A stretch of DNA of 64,000 nucleotides from Gnetum montanum. Taxonomy: Eukaryota; Streptophyta; Gnetopsida; Gnetales; Gnetaceae. Shown in pieces: positions 22,561 through 31,800 of the stretch (its first letter is position 1; the number at the start of each line of letters is the position of its first letter). The notes under the pieces were generated by a model. It had not been told where the DNA came from and ran no database searches. It saw only the letters and a program-made list of their open reading frames with translations. The DNA is taken from NCBI GenBank assembly GCA_015680685.1, contig MNCI01016241.1, forward strand, positions 309,240-373,239. Direction: 5' to 3'. A program made the translations under genes and the position numbers.

Positions 22561-22728
22561 GGCCCGAAATGACCTAAAAATATGCTATGCTATGGCCCGA
22601 AATGACCTAAAACTAGCAATCGCCCGAAACAGCCTAAAACTAGCAGAGGCCCAAAATGGCCTAAAACTAGCAGAGGTCCGAAACGACCTAAAACTAGCAG
22701 AGGCTTGAAATGGCCTAAAACTAGCACA
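22561..22728 (+). repeat. 27-bp tandem repeat, six units
   Basis: Units start near 22561, 22595, 22623, 22650, 22677 and 22704, each of the form GGCCCGAAATGACCTAAAACTAGCA with small changes. The first unit carries a GCTATGCTAT insertion. The core CTAAAACTAGC recurs at 27640-27900 and in the 30-bp repeats at 31594-31800, so related repeats flank the antisense gene and follow integrase. Confidence 0.85.
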
Positions 22729-22871
22729 CAAAGCATGAAAATACACAAGTTGGCATAGAATCAATTTCTATTCCCAAAATTCTTCTTTCTTTATTCAAAA
22801 CTATTGTCTTTCAAGCAATGTTTGCAAATATTTTACAAAATTTCAAAATCTCAAAAGAAAATCCAATGCTA

Positions 22872-23006
22872 TCATGGGTTGTCTCTACCCACATCATGTT
22901 CGTCACTCACTTCTGCATCACCCCCTTTTATATCGCCTTTGCTTGCGTTGTCCTCTGCAGACTCTTCATTCCTTCTCTCTACAAGCCCTGCACCCTCATC
23001 TGGAGC
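22872..23006 (-). pseudogene. Antisense gene exon 7, acidic C-terminal tail
   Basis: Acceptor CCTATGATGCAG followed by 44 codons without a stop (begins APDEGAGLVERRNEESAED, ends DEHDVGRDNP) and a TGA. About a third of residues are Asp or Glu. Confidence 0.55.
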
Positions 23007-23089
23007 CTGCATCATAGGAATGAAGTGGTCAGCTAGGGCAACAAACACAAGCTACAACAGAGCATAAGCATTAATACAGTAGAAAGCGA

Positions 23090-23915
23090 CTAACTTGAGA
23101 TGGACCTACGTCCATCTCAAAGGGTATTTGGTCTAAACTAAGCCTGAGACGACACCAGACCTCCTATGCCGTGATATCCACCCAACACCTATTGCTTGGT
23201 TTAACATCCATAGCAGCTCTCTTCCTTTCAGTGGTCATCCACCTCAGTGGTCTTAAGGAAAAGGAGGTGGTTGCGATCTCTCCTATGGGAAGGTTCACTT
23301 TCCACTCAAGAGATTCTATAACCTTTACCTACTCTTTGAACTTGGCATAGGCCTCAAAAGCGTCAATATCATTTACAAATGCTTTATATGTAAATGCCTC
23401 CATAGTAGCATCCCTATATAGTTTACGATGGGTGGCATTTTCCAGTTTATACATGTGTTTGTGGTTTTTCTAGGACTGCCCACATTTGTAAACCTTGGCA
23501 CTGAAATCTTTCAAATCCTAATACTTCTAGGCCAACAAGTCCATTTGCATCCACTGTTTTATTATTTTGTGGGTGGCGTCAATGTTCTCATGCGTGACTA
23601 TTCAAAATCTAGCATAAACTATCACAACCATATGCCAGTCCTCATTATTAGTGTCATGGGCTATGAGGAATTCATTCCTCAACTTCAGATCCTCCACCTC
23701 GATGCTCAAGTTAGCCTTCTCTTGCTCAGCTTTTTGGACCCATTTCCACAGGTCCTTGTTGTCATGCTTATACTCCCACAAGGAGAATGTCGAATGCACA
23801 ACGCATTTGCAAGCCTCATCGTATGCACGACAAGACACCTCGGTCACTTCAGGTGGGAATGTAGGCACTACATCGACTTTCAAAGGCCATGTTGTGTCCC
23901 ATTTGAGCCAAGAGG
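23090..23915 (-). pseudogene. Antisense gene exon 6, coiled coil
   Basis: After the acceptor TAATGGCAG the frame gives SWLKWDTTWPLKVDVVPTFP, then a heptad-like helix (WKWVQKAEQEKANLSIEVE, DLKLRNEFLIA), then about 180 more residues with a few Gln/Arg-type stops (for example RWMTTERKRAAMDVKPSNRC). Its 3' border is uncertain, near 23090. The part 23602-23922 is open. Confidence 0.6.
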
Positions 23916-24018
23916 CTGCCATTACACAAAGAGCATGTAATTCGCATTAGCATAGCAAAGTTAAAAAATTTGAAAACTCTAGCATAGCAACATGAGAGCA
24001 CCTATGACTACTACTTAC

Positions 24019-24591
24019 CCACTTCAGGGTCCACCTGTTGAAGGTGGCTGATCATGTCGTTGACGATTCCCTGCATGAATGCAAAATTATCAGGGATATT
24101 GGCCCATGATTCTGTATGAATCGGAGGGGGTATAGCAACATCAACAATGGTGCCTGTCACATAACTAAACATATCAGCAATGGTTGAAATGGGCTATGAT
24201 AAGGCATACATATTGCCAAACTCACCAATGTCCAATTGTGGTCTCCCTTCCTACTAATTCAAAACGATGGTGGTAGCCTTAGTAGAGGTCCCTGCCAAGT
24301 TTGTACGGGCCTCTTCTTCATCCACTGGTGCCTTTCCTTTAGAGAGACCTGCATATTTTTTATTCAAGGGAGACTCTTCTTCATCTCCAAAAATACCCTC
24401 CTCGTTAGTAGGAGGATTCTGCCTAATAACAAGAGCCCCTACCTTAGCGACAGGAGTTCTTTCCTTCTTGACCGGGAGCCTTCTCTCTAAGACTGGTGCC
24501 TCCGAGTCTTTACTCATCACCCTCATCTTAGGGGCTGACACCTCTTCATCGCCTTCTTCTTCTTCTTCTTCTTCTACCAATCAAGAAACAT
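24019..24591 (-). pseudogene. Antisense gene exon 5, acidic linker
   Basis: Begins near an AATGCAAAG acceptor (moderate), then an acidic run of seven Glu, a Lys/Arg/Pro-rich stretch (LERRLPVKKERTPVAK), a second acidic patch (GIFGDEEESPLNKK) and FAFMQGIVNDMISHLQQVDP. It ends with a consensus donor GTAAGT. The codon split at the donor is completed by exon 6. It looks disordered. Confidence 0.6.
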
Positions 24592-24718
24592 CTTTGCATT
24601 AGCTCAAAATATGTTAACTTAAAGTAGGTGCTATGCTACGCTACACCGTCTAGCGTAGCATAGCGTAGTAGCCATTGACAAAGTAGATGAAGGAATAAAA
24701 ATAAATAAAACCATTTAC
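24592..24718 (-). other. Antisense gene intron 4 carrying a U3-type palindrome
   Basis: 127 bp between exons 4 and 5. It contains TATGCTACGCTACACCGT followed by TAGCGTAGCATAGCGTAG (24635-24671), the same inverted GCTACG/CGTAGC motif as the T1 LTR. Related but weaker motifs lie in intron 1 (26735-26935). Confidence 0.55.
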
Positions 24719-25771
24719 CAATGGGGGGTTGTGCCCTCTACAGTCTAAGTAGCAGTCTCTGCCCCTCCTCTTCCTCCATGCAAAGGGTTCCCTTAGCCAG
24801 ATGAGGCCTCTTCCGTTGCAACTTACTAGCCATAGTCTAGGCTATGAGACGTTCCCCCCATGACACACTACCGGATACAGCGGGGGGCATCTCTCCTACG
24901 TTGTCTTGGCCACATAAGTTGTGGGCCACCCAATCCTTAGTCATCACAAAGAATGACTCCCCAATTATTTCTGGGGGATCTTGGGCTCAGGTGGTCTAGA
25001 GGATCTGGCAGATCCATGGTCTAAAAATATGGTTGTGATTTTGCATGACCCAGGCTCCATTCTCATGAACCACCAAAAACTCCATGAAACGCTTCAAATA
25101 GGCTATGTAAAAGGCATAATGTATATTGGAACAGGACTTTGGTTTCTTATGGAGCCCCAAGATTTTAGTCTGCAAGGCTTTACACAGAAACCTAGCCGAG
25201 TTGTAGTGGGCCCCATCTTCCATAACCTCATGCATTACCTAGGCCTAATCAATCTCTAGGACCTTACCTTGGAAAAGCAACTAGGGGAATGCACAAGCAT
25301 GGAAGATAGGGTAAATCTCCCTGGTAGGTCCTACTTTGAGCTTCTCCATGGGGAGCCCCTTCCGCTCCTTGGAAATCCCTAATCACTCCTAAATGTCCTT
25401 CTTCTAAAGTTTCAGTTGCTTCTTGCCCTTCAACCCTATGAGAATGCCATCGACAGGGACACCAAAGAGGTCCACAAATAGCTAGTCATTGATTTCAATG
25501 ACCACCCGTACGTCCTGTATGTGCGTGTGGAAGCAGCCCACCTTGTCAAAAAAGGAGTCAACCAGGGAGAGCATTTCGACAACAGGAATGCTTATATTTG
25601 GGGCCAGGAATAGATCCATAAGCCCAACCTTTTGGATATTCTGGACTAAGGTGTCCGAAGCCACATTGTTTATCCAGTGTTGGCTCATATCTACTTCTCC
25701 ATACTTAAAGTAGATGTTTGCCTCCTATATCTCAACGGTTGCCACCATCACCTCTTGGGGCTTTTTCACCC
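24719..25771 (-). pseudogene. Antisense gene exon 4, long middle domain
   Basis: Acceptor CTATTATAG at the start, donor GTAAAT at the end; 1053 bp in one frame interrupted only by stops that mostly fit Gln codons. Pieces include DMSQHWINNVASDTLVQN, FFDKVGCFHTHIQDVRVVIE and HYNSARFLCKALQTKILGLH. The layout (a pathway-like segment VRVVIEIND-x-LFVDLFGVP followed by helices) faintly resembles the plant transposon-associated domain often found in extra ORFs of Tat elements. That resemblance is weak and unverified. Confidence 0.55.
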
Positions 25772-25914
25772 CTATAATAGTTTTCACAAGAAACGTTTAG
25801 CATAAATATGCAGAAAATCCAAAGATTGAAAAGACACTTAAGCATGCAACACTTACTATTTAGCCTACCAAGTGTGTACGGTAACAGGAACGACGGAAGA
25901 CTAACTAGAACTTA

Positions 25915-26146
25915 TTCAACAGTGACCAATTTGAAGGGTTGTGTCCACCCCTCATCCAGCCAACTAGACTCCTTGCACTGGCCATAGGGAATGGGGTATA
26001 GGTCTGGGTAGGTGTGGTATTCACCCCCACATTGACCAATCACACCCGTCCATAGGTTCTCAGCAGAAGAGAACTCCTACAGGGTTATATGTGCTGTAGT
26101 CAGCAGACCCATTAGATCGTGAAGCCCTTCCTTCTTGATGTAGAAC
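25915..26146 (-). pseudogene. Antisense gene exon 3
   Basis: Acceptor TTGTTACTAG. It reads FYIKKEGLHDLMGLLTTAH, then, after one TAG (likely CAG), EFSSAENLWTGVIGQCGG, EYHTYPDLYPIPYGQCKES and SWLDEGWTQPFKLVTVE to a TAA. It is Trp/Tyr/Pro-rich and clearly protein-like. The donor is uncertain (GTCACT near 25930 is a candidate). Confidence 0.55.
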
Positions 26147-26284
26147 CTAGTAACAAAAACATGCTATTAGCATTTGGCCAATATGGCCAACGTTGCATAA
26201 CACAATGCAACAAGGCAGCAAAAATCACCCGCCAACACAGTAAATAGTTCCTGGTGGGTTTTGGAAGCATGTTGTCATATAACG

Positions 26285-26677
26285 TGCAACGAATAGTGTG
26301 TTGTAAAGATGGTAGCATCTATACTCAGGCATATCCTAGATCTAAGTTAAACACCTCAACCTTGTGGGACATTGATTGGATCCTTCTCCCTTCCTGCTAA
26401 AAACTACCCCATCTATCAAAAACCTCAAGATGCCCCAATTGCCCCAAGCAATATGGCTTTTGTTATGACAGTCGCCTCTTCCTCCTCTAGGTATGACCAA
26501 ATGATCACATTGAAGTATTGGAGGAGGTATTGTAGGAACTTCTGTGCTCCTTTCCTGAACCAGATCCCCTGCTCCCCCACATGTATATGGGGAGTGGGAA
26601 CATTGGTCACAGGTTTGCCTACATAACATAGGATCCCTTCAATTTCTAAGACAATCAGAATTGGCCTTAGTCCCATC
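26285..26677 (-). pseudogene. Antisense gene exon 2, FCP1/HAD-like domain
   Basis: Acceptor GTTGTGCAG, then an open stretch ILIVLEIEGILCYVGK, IWFRKGAQKFLQYLLQYF, NVIIWSYLEEEEATVITKAI. The order (hydrophobic strand with an acidic motif, a K/R-PG/A-x-x-FL segment, a hydrophobic strand ending in W-S) is that of FCP1-homology (NLI-interacting factor) phosphatases. The canonical nucleophile motif D-x-D-x-T is E-x-E-x-I here, so this copy, at least, should not be catalytic. A one-base shift after GAIGAS leads to RFLIDGVVFSRKG. The 3' border is not clear. The assignment rests on pattern, not on a search. Confidence 0.5.
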
Positions 26678-27197
26678 CTGCACAACACAATCAGCAAGTA
26701 TTAGCATCATGTCCAAATGCAATGCGCACGCAACATAGCAATACCTAACATTTCATGCATATAGTGTAGCATAACCCCCTTCTTGCACATGACGTAGCAA
26801 GAACATAAAAGCGCTAGCGTAGCGACATATTGATTAACCCTAACAGGGCGATTAACAATATGGCCTAACAAAACACGTGTCGCACTATCATACCATGCAT
26901 GGCCAAACCCTCTTGAGGGTCCTACGCTACGCCATTCGAAAGCAAAGTAACATAAACTGTCCAAACCCTCCGCGGTTATGACAACCACAGCAGTGGTGAT
27001 TTAAGCAACCTTACATGCAACGATAACATAGCATTTATGCATCCACCATGGCTGAAATGGCAATAGTGGCGATGCAAAGGCCAAAACAACGCGATGATAG
27101 AAAATACAGATGACTAAGACTAGGATACAAAATGAAAACAGAAAATAAAAAAATGATAACGGAATCACAAAAAAGTAGAGGAAGCATAGTAGCCTAC

Positions 27198-27352
27198 CGG
27201 GTCAATGACGTGTCCTCCCGTGCTGCACTGTGCGCTTATGTCATGCGCCCTAGGGTTTTCTTCACCTCCTCGACCTTTGCGAGCACCAAGTGAGTATGTT
27301 CCTTCTTTGAATCCATCATCCTACTTGTAGACTTTTCCTCACCACGATGCAT
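27198..27352 (-). pseudogene. Antisense gene exon 1
   Basis: From the ATG at 27352 (MHRGEEKSTSRMMDSKKEH) to a donor CCG/GTAGGC. It has a Lys/Glu-rich helix (LAKVEEVKKTL) and one in-frame TAA after GRMT where CAA would give Gln. A second ATG pair lies 33-36 bases downstream. The start is chosen because it is the first ATG after the TATA-like box at 27470-27476. Confidence 0.6.
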
Positions 27353-28011
27353 AAAAATGCCTTACTCTTTGTTAACACGATCGCTCTGCGATCCGAAATC
27401 TCTTTATGCTCCGAATATGGGCTATGTGCTCTTACAGTGAGAATGACAAGCTTACCAGGGTTTAATCCCTATTTATGGCCTTAATGGTGAAAAAGGAAAA
27501 CTTGCTGCTCTCTCTCTTTGTTTAATGCGGAGTGCACCGTATAGCGTAGCATGCTCGCCACGACATCGTAGCACTGTTAGCATTAAAACCTTAACACGCT
27601 TCAAGCTAACTGCTTATTTTCCCAAAAAAATGAAAAAAAAAATATTTTTCAAACTAGCAACCCCATTATAGCAGTGACTTTAACGGTTTCAAAAGACCTT
27701 AAACTAGCAATTTCGACCTATTATGCATTTGCAATCCACAATGATGTTAAACTAACAGTTTCATGTTTTCGCATCGGCAGTTCTACATTTTTTAGCAGTT
27801 TTGCACCCTCATATCGATAGTTTTATATTTCTTACTTTAGCAGCTCTGCATTTCCATGCCATAGCAATCTGCCATGACTTTAAACTGGCAAAATCTTAAT
27901 CTTTACATCATACTTCACTAGTTACATCTCGTCATTACTTTGCAAGTTTTCATTATACATGATTACTACCAATAGGTGCCTTTTAACTAGGCTTTCATCT
28001 CATTTTGACAG
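27353..28011. other. Upstream region of the antisense gene and end of the interval
   Basis: No gene. 27353-27480 is the presumed antisense leader and promoter. 27538-27560 has a TAGCGTAGCATGC motif. 27640-27900 holds degenerate repeats around TTAAACTAGCA, similar to those at 22561 and 31594. A pyrimidine-rich run ending TTTTGACAG at 28003-28011 could be a sense-strand splice acceptor just before RT. Confidence 0.5.
27470..27476 (-). promoter_or_regulatory. TATA-like box of the antisense gene
   Basis: The minus strand reads CCATAAATAGGGATT, close to TATAAATAGGG, about 118 bp upstream of the ATG at 27352. It suggests that the antisense gene had a promoter of its own. It is one base from the consensus and is a prediction only. 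Confidence 0.45.
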
Positions 28012-29370
28012 GTTAAGAAAAAAATGAAAATCCATCATGATCTCTCCACATCTTTAGCTTTAGCAGGTCCACATGGCAAGCTTGCAAGACAACTGGACCC
28101 CGACTTGATCAACTCGGGATCAACCACAACTAGCACCATNGACCCCGACTTGATCAACTCGGGATCAACCACAACTAGCACCATAACATCTTTAGAAACA
28201 TCCCTAGACTGGATCAAGCATCTGGTCTGAACTCTAGATTTGGAGGATGGGGATGTAACCAAGGACCCTCTCGTTGGGATGCCTGTGATCATGTCCAAGG
28301 GGAAAGTAAGAACGTTAAAACTTAGCTCCCTCCTAGATGCGCAGATGCACAAAAATGTAGCCAAGACTCTGCAAGAAAACATCAAAGTCTTTGCATGGTC
28401 ATACAACGACATGCCGGGTTTAGATCTAAGGCTAATACAACACAACATTGTCATAGACCTGTGCATGAAGGTAGTCAAGCAGAAGGCTCGTAAGATCAAA
28501 CCAGAAATTACACTAGCCATGAGAGATGAAATCACCAAGCTATACCAAGCTGGTTTCATCCGCGTAGTTGATTATTCGGAATGGGTGTCCAACATCATTG
28601 TGGTTTCTAAGAAAATGGGAGGAATATGAATCTATATAGACTTTTGGGATCTGAACAAAGCAACAATCAAAGACGACTTTCCACTTCCAAGCATCGATCA
28701 ACTCATTGACACTATGGCCAGCCATGCCTTTCTATCCTTCATGGATGGTTTCTCTGACTACAACCAAATTCGCATCAACCTAGAGCATCAGCTAACAACA
28801 ACCTTCATGACCCCATGGGGTACCTTTTGTTACACCATGATGCCTTTTTGGCTCAAGAACGCCAAGGCAACCTATCAATGAGCCATGACTTACATCTTCA
28901 GCAACTACATCCTAAAAACTTTAAATGACTACATGGATGATATAGCAGTTAAGTCCAAGGAGGTAGCTGATCACCCACACAATTTAGGCGTAGTCCTTAA
29001 GTGTTTTCAAATGCATGATATGCACCTTAATCCTAAGAAGTGTGTCTTTGGGGTGAGAATTGGATGCATGTTAGGGTTCGTAGTATCGAAGGCCAGAATA
29101 CGAGTGAACCTTGACAAAGTCAAGGCCATCATCAACCTAGCACCTCCTATAAACCTCAAGGAGCTACGTGGGTTGCAAGGTAGGATACAATTCATCTGAA
29201 GGTTTATAGCAAAGTTGACTGACAAGTTACACCCCATGCAACATCTTCTAAAGAAAGGGGTTAACTTCGAGTGGACAACCCAATGTCAACAAGCCTTTGA
29301 TGACTTGAAGGAAGAGCTTTTGCACCTCCCAACTATGCATCCACCATAGAGGGATAAGCCTTTCTTCATC
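28012..29370 (+). pseudogene. T1 reverse transcriptase (broken)
   Basis: One reading frame with few stops. Ordered motifs: ITKLYQAGFIRVVDYSEWVS, FLSFMDGFSDYNQIRI, TTTFMTPWGTFCYTMMPF, then the catalytic box NDYMDDIAVKSK with both Asp residues present, KCVFGVRIGCMLGFVVSKA, and KELRGLQGRIQFI. This is the Tat pattern. The stops at 28627 and 28879 are TGA where relatives have Arg (CGA). A 45-bp duplication with an N at 28140 near the N-terminus is an assembly artefact, not part of the gene. Confidence 0.9.
28096..28184. other. Contig join: 44-bp duplicate around a single N
   Basis: 28096-28139 is identical to 28141-28184, with one N at 28140. The extra 45 bp keep frame. It is best explained by two contig ends that overlap but were joined by a placeholder N. 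True sequence should contain one copy. Confidence 0.9.
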
Positions 29371-29800
29371 TACCTTGCCATCTCTAATACTTCTATCGTA
29401 ACACTGCTATGTCAGAAACAAGATGACAGATTNGATACTTCTATCGTAACACTGCTATGTCAGAAACAAGATGACAGATTTGAGATACCAGTGTATTATC
29501 TGAGTCATGCATTAATAGCGCATGAGGCAAAATACAACGAAGTGGGGAGGAATTGCCTTTCCTTAGTGTTTGCGTTCAAAAAGTGGAGGCACTAGTTGTT
29601 TCACAGTACAATTAACATCATTTGCAAAAGAAACATACTCTGGGCTATCACTAACAACCTATATGAAAGTAGCCAGATAGCCTAATGGAAAGCAATAACC
29701 ATGGAGTTTGACCTACACTATGTAAGCCAGTCATCAACTAAGGGTCAAGCCATAGCAATGCAACTTATGGCCTTGCCCGTCGACGACCAAGCAATCATAG
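29371..29800 (+). pseudogene. T1 first (gypsy-type) RNase H
   Basis: Begins with FFIYLAISNTSIVTLLCQKQ, then (after the artefactual duplicate) YYLSHALIAHEAKYNEV and LSLVFAFKKW, the usual gypsy RNase H motifs of Tat elements. It ends near MEFDLHYVSQSSTKGQAIA, equivalent to the ...KGQALADFL region. Two TAG stops interrupt it. Position between RT and the second RNase H is as expected. Confidence 0.85.
29387..29480. other. Contig join: 46-bp duplicate around a single N
   Basis: 29387-29432 is identical to 29435-29480, with an N at 29433 and one extra base at 29434. With one copy removed, the RT to RNase H frame continues without an insertion. Same explanation as at 28140. Confidence 0.9.
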
Positions 29801-29849
29801 ATCCCGAATTCTCGAACAGGCATGTTGGCACTATCAACATTGTCCCATC

Positions 29850-30250
29850 GCACTTGGAAGCTACTTTACACTTCGACGGTGCTTCAACCACATGAGGAGG
29901 TAGTGCAGCTGCCATCATTACATTCCCCTCTAGGGAAATGCACTTTTTTGCTTATCGTTTTACGTTCCCCTACACCAACAATGTGGCAGAGTATGAGGGG
30001 CTACTCAGACGCCTCTCAGCTGCTCAAACACTATGCATACAACACCTGGCGATTCACGGTGATTCACAACTAGTTGTGAATCAAATCATCGAGGTCTATG
30101 CCTACAAAGCTACACACCTGCAACCCTACTGCAATCTAGCAAAGAGTCTGCTTAAGCAATTTGCAACCACAGATGTGCAACGTGTGCCATGCAACGATAA
30201 CACCGTAGTAGATGCCTTAGCCACCCTACCACAAAATATCCCATCACACT
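29850..30250 (+). pseudogene. T1 second RNase H (archaeal/plant type)
   Basis: LHFDGAS (first Asp), NNVAEYEGLL (Glu), AIHGDSQLVVNQI (second Asp) and VVDALATL (last Asp) give the D-E-D-D set. This extra RNase H downstream of the gypsy one is the hallmark of the Tat clade. One TGA (29893-29895) follows the first motif. The stretch 29938-30411 is otherwise open, making it one of the better preserved domains in the window. Confidence 0.88.
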
Positions 30251-30414
30251 TGTTCACAAATTTGCTAACTTCAATTGTCGAATGTACTGAGCCTATCACT
30301 CAAGCAGGACACATGGACTCTATCAATGCTGTGGATACCCAGGAGTGGTATGCTAACATTAAAGCCTACCTACAACACGGTGAACCCCTAAGTAGACTAA
30401 CATTTACCTAGAGA

Positions 30415-31571
30415 GATGCAATCCATAAGCACACCCAACAATATATGCTCATGGAAATGACGTCCTATGACAGGATATTGCTAGCATGCATGGGTGAGGA
30501 GTAGGCGCAGAGGGTAGTTAATGAAGTGCATGAGGGACTATGTGGTGGACACATAGCACCTAGGGCTATGGTTGCAAAAATTAGACACCTAGGGTACTAC
30601 TGGCCCCATATGGAGTATGATTGCTTGTCAAAAGTTAAGATGTGTGACACGTGCCAGAGATACGCAAATCTCATACACGTCTCACCTACGGACCTGCACC
30701 CAAACCAAATCACGTGGCCTTTCCAACAATGGGGACTAGACCTCATAGGACCTATAACACCTAATTCCTCCTTAGGGCATAGCTTCATTATCACCACCAT
30801 TGAGTACTTTACTAAGTGGGTGGAAGCTATCCCCTTGAGGAAGATAACATCTTAGCAAGTTTGCGACTTCATCTTGGATAACATCATGACAAGGCTTGGG
30901 CTTCCGATGACTATTGTGACTGACAATGGACCACAATTTAGCAGTATGAAAACCCAAACCTTCTGCAACAATTTAGGCATTAGGCAATCATTCTCCTCCC
31001 AGTATTACTTGCAGGCAAACGGACAGGCTAAGGCTATAAATAAGTCCATCATCAACTTGCTGAAGCGGATGCTTAGCAATAGCAAGAGGTGGTGGCATGA
31101 GCAAATCTTCTACGTTCTATGGGCCTATAGGACGACATGCAGAACCATGACAAGTAAGATCCCTTATAGCCTTTTTTATGGATCTAAAGCTATGTTGCCT
31201 CTTGAGTTGCAGGTACCATCACTTCAGATGATCCTATCCGATGTCGTGAGTGAAGCCCAAAACAACGAGTCATGGATCATCGACCTCGACTCAATAGAGG
31301 AGGAGCACGCATAGACACTGAGTGCCATAGAGCACTACCAGAGCAAGCAATAGCAAAAGCATCGTGCAAACCCACATCAACGGTAGTACAAAAGGGAGAC
31401 CTTGTCCTCAAAGCTATCCGTGAGAATGTGAGCAAATTCTCAGCCACATGGGAAGGCCCTTACATGGTCACTAAAGCCTTTAGGAATGGAGCCTTCAAGC
31501 TAGTGAACATGGACGGCAACGAGTTCTCCAACCCAGTGAATCAGTCGTACCTCAAGCTGTACTACATCTGA
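30415..31571 (+). pseudogene. T1 integrase (broken, catalytic Glu replaced)
   Basis: Zinc region HEGLCGGH (30529-30552) and CDTCQRY (30643-30663). The first catalytic Asp is in GLDLIGPI (30735-30758), the second in TDNGPQFSS (30919-30945). At the third position NGQAKAINKS has Lys where the family has Glu (NGQAEAxN), so strand transfer would fail. The GPY/F motif is FSATWEGPYMVTKAF (31435-31480). The C-terminus ends at the TGA 31569-31571. There is a TAG at 30853 and a frame change near 31310. Confidence 0.9.
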
Positions 31572-31593
31572 AGCGTGAAGACAACAAGCAGCG

Positions 31594-31800
31594 TCCACTA
31601 TGATGTTAAACTGGCAGCCATCGTCCGCTACAATGTAAAACTAGCACAGTTAGTCCACTATGACTATAAACTAGCACAGCACATCTACTATGACATTAAA
31701 TTGGCATGTATGGTCTGCTGGGATATTAAGCTAGCATGACAGTTCGCTGGGACCTTAAGCAAGTACACGGGCTACCATGACCTTAAATTGGATTCGCATC
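31594..31800 (+). repeat. 30-bp tandem repeat, seven units, just after integrase
   Basis: Units begin at 31594, 31624, 31654, 31684, 31714, 31743 and 31773, of the form TCCACTATGAyrTTAAACTAGCAxxx. The repeat starts 23 bp after the polyprotein stop. The core TTAAACTAGC(A) is shared with the repeats flanking the antisense gene. Confidence 0.88.

Larger units (their letters stand above)
22872..27352 (-). pseudogene. Intron-containing antisense gene inside T1 (unidentified, broken)
   Basis: Reading the minus strand from the ATG at 27352, seven coding blocks end at a TGA at 22872-22874. Several are separated by good splice borders: donor GTAGGC after 27198; acceptor GTTGTGCAG before 26677; acceptor TTGTTACTAG before 26146; acceptor CTATTATAG before 25771; donor GTAAAT after 24719; donor GTAAGT after 24019; acceptor GTAATGGCAG before 23915; acceptor CTATGATGCAG before 23006. 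Exons 5 and 6 join in frame. The product would have an FCP1/HAD-like domain, a long middle domain, an acidic linker, a coiled coil and an acidic tail. Nearly all internal stops fit CAA, CAG or CGA with C changed to T; exon 2 also has a frameshift. The gene opposes retrotransposon transcription. Tat elements are known to carry extra antisense ORFs, usually near the 3' LTR; this one lies between protease and RT. It could instead be a captured host gene. Confidence 0.7.

Noticed and set aside
23428-23940. 170-codon + strand ORF in the T1 interval
   Set aside because: Lies opposite antisense exon 6, whose frame has splice borders and coiled-coil composition. The + strand frame is hydrophobic and featureless.
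28024-28230. Apparent internal peptide repeat in the RT N-terminal region
   Set aside because: Product of the artefactual 45-bp duplication around the N.
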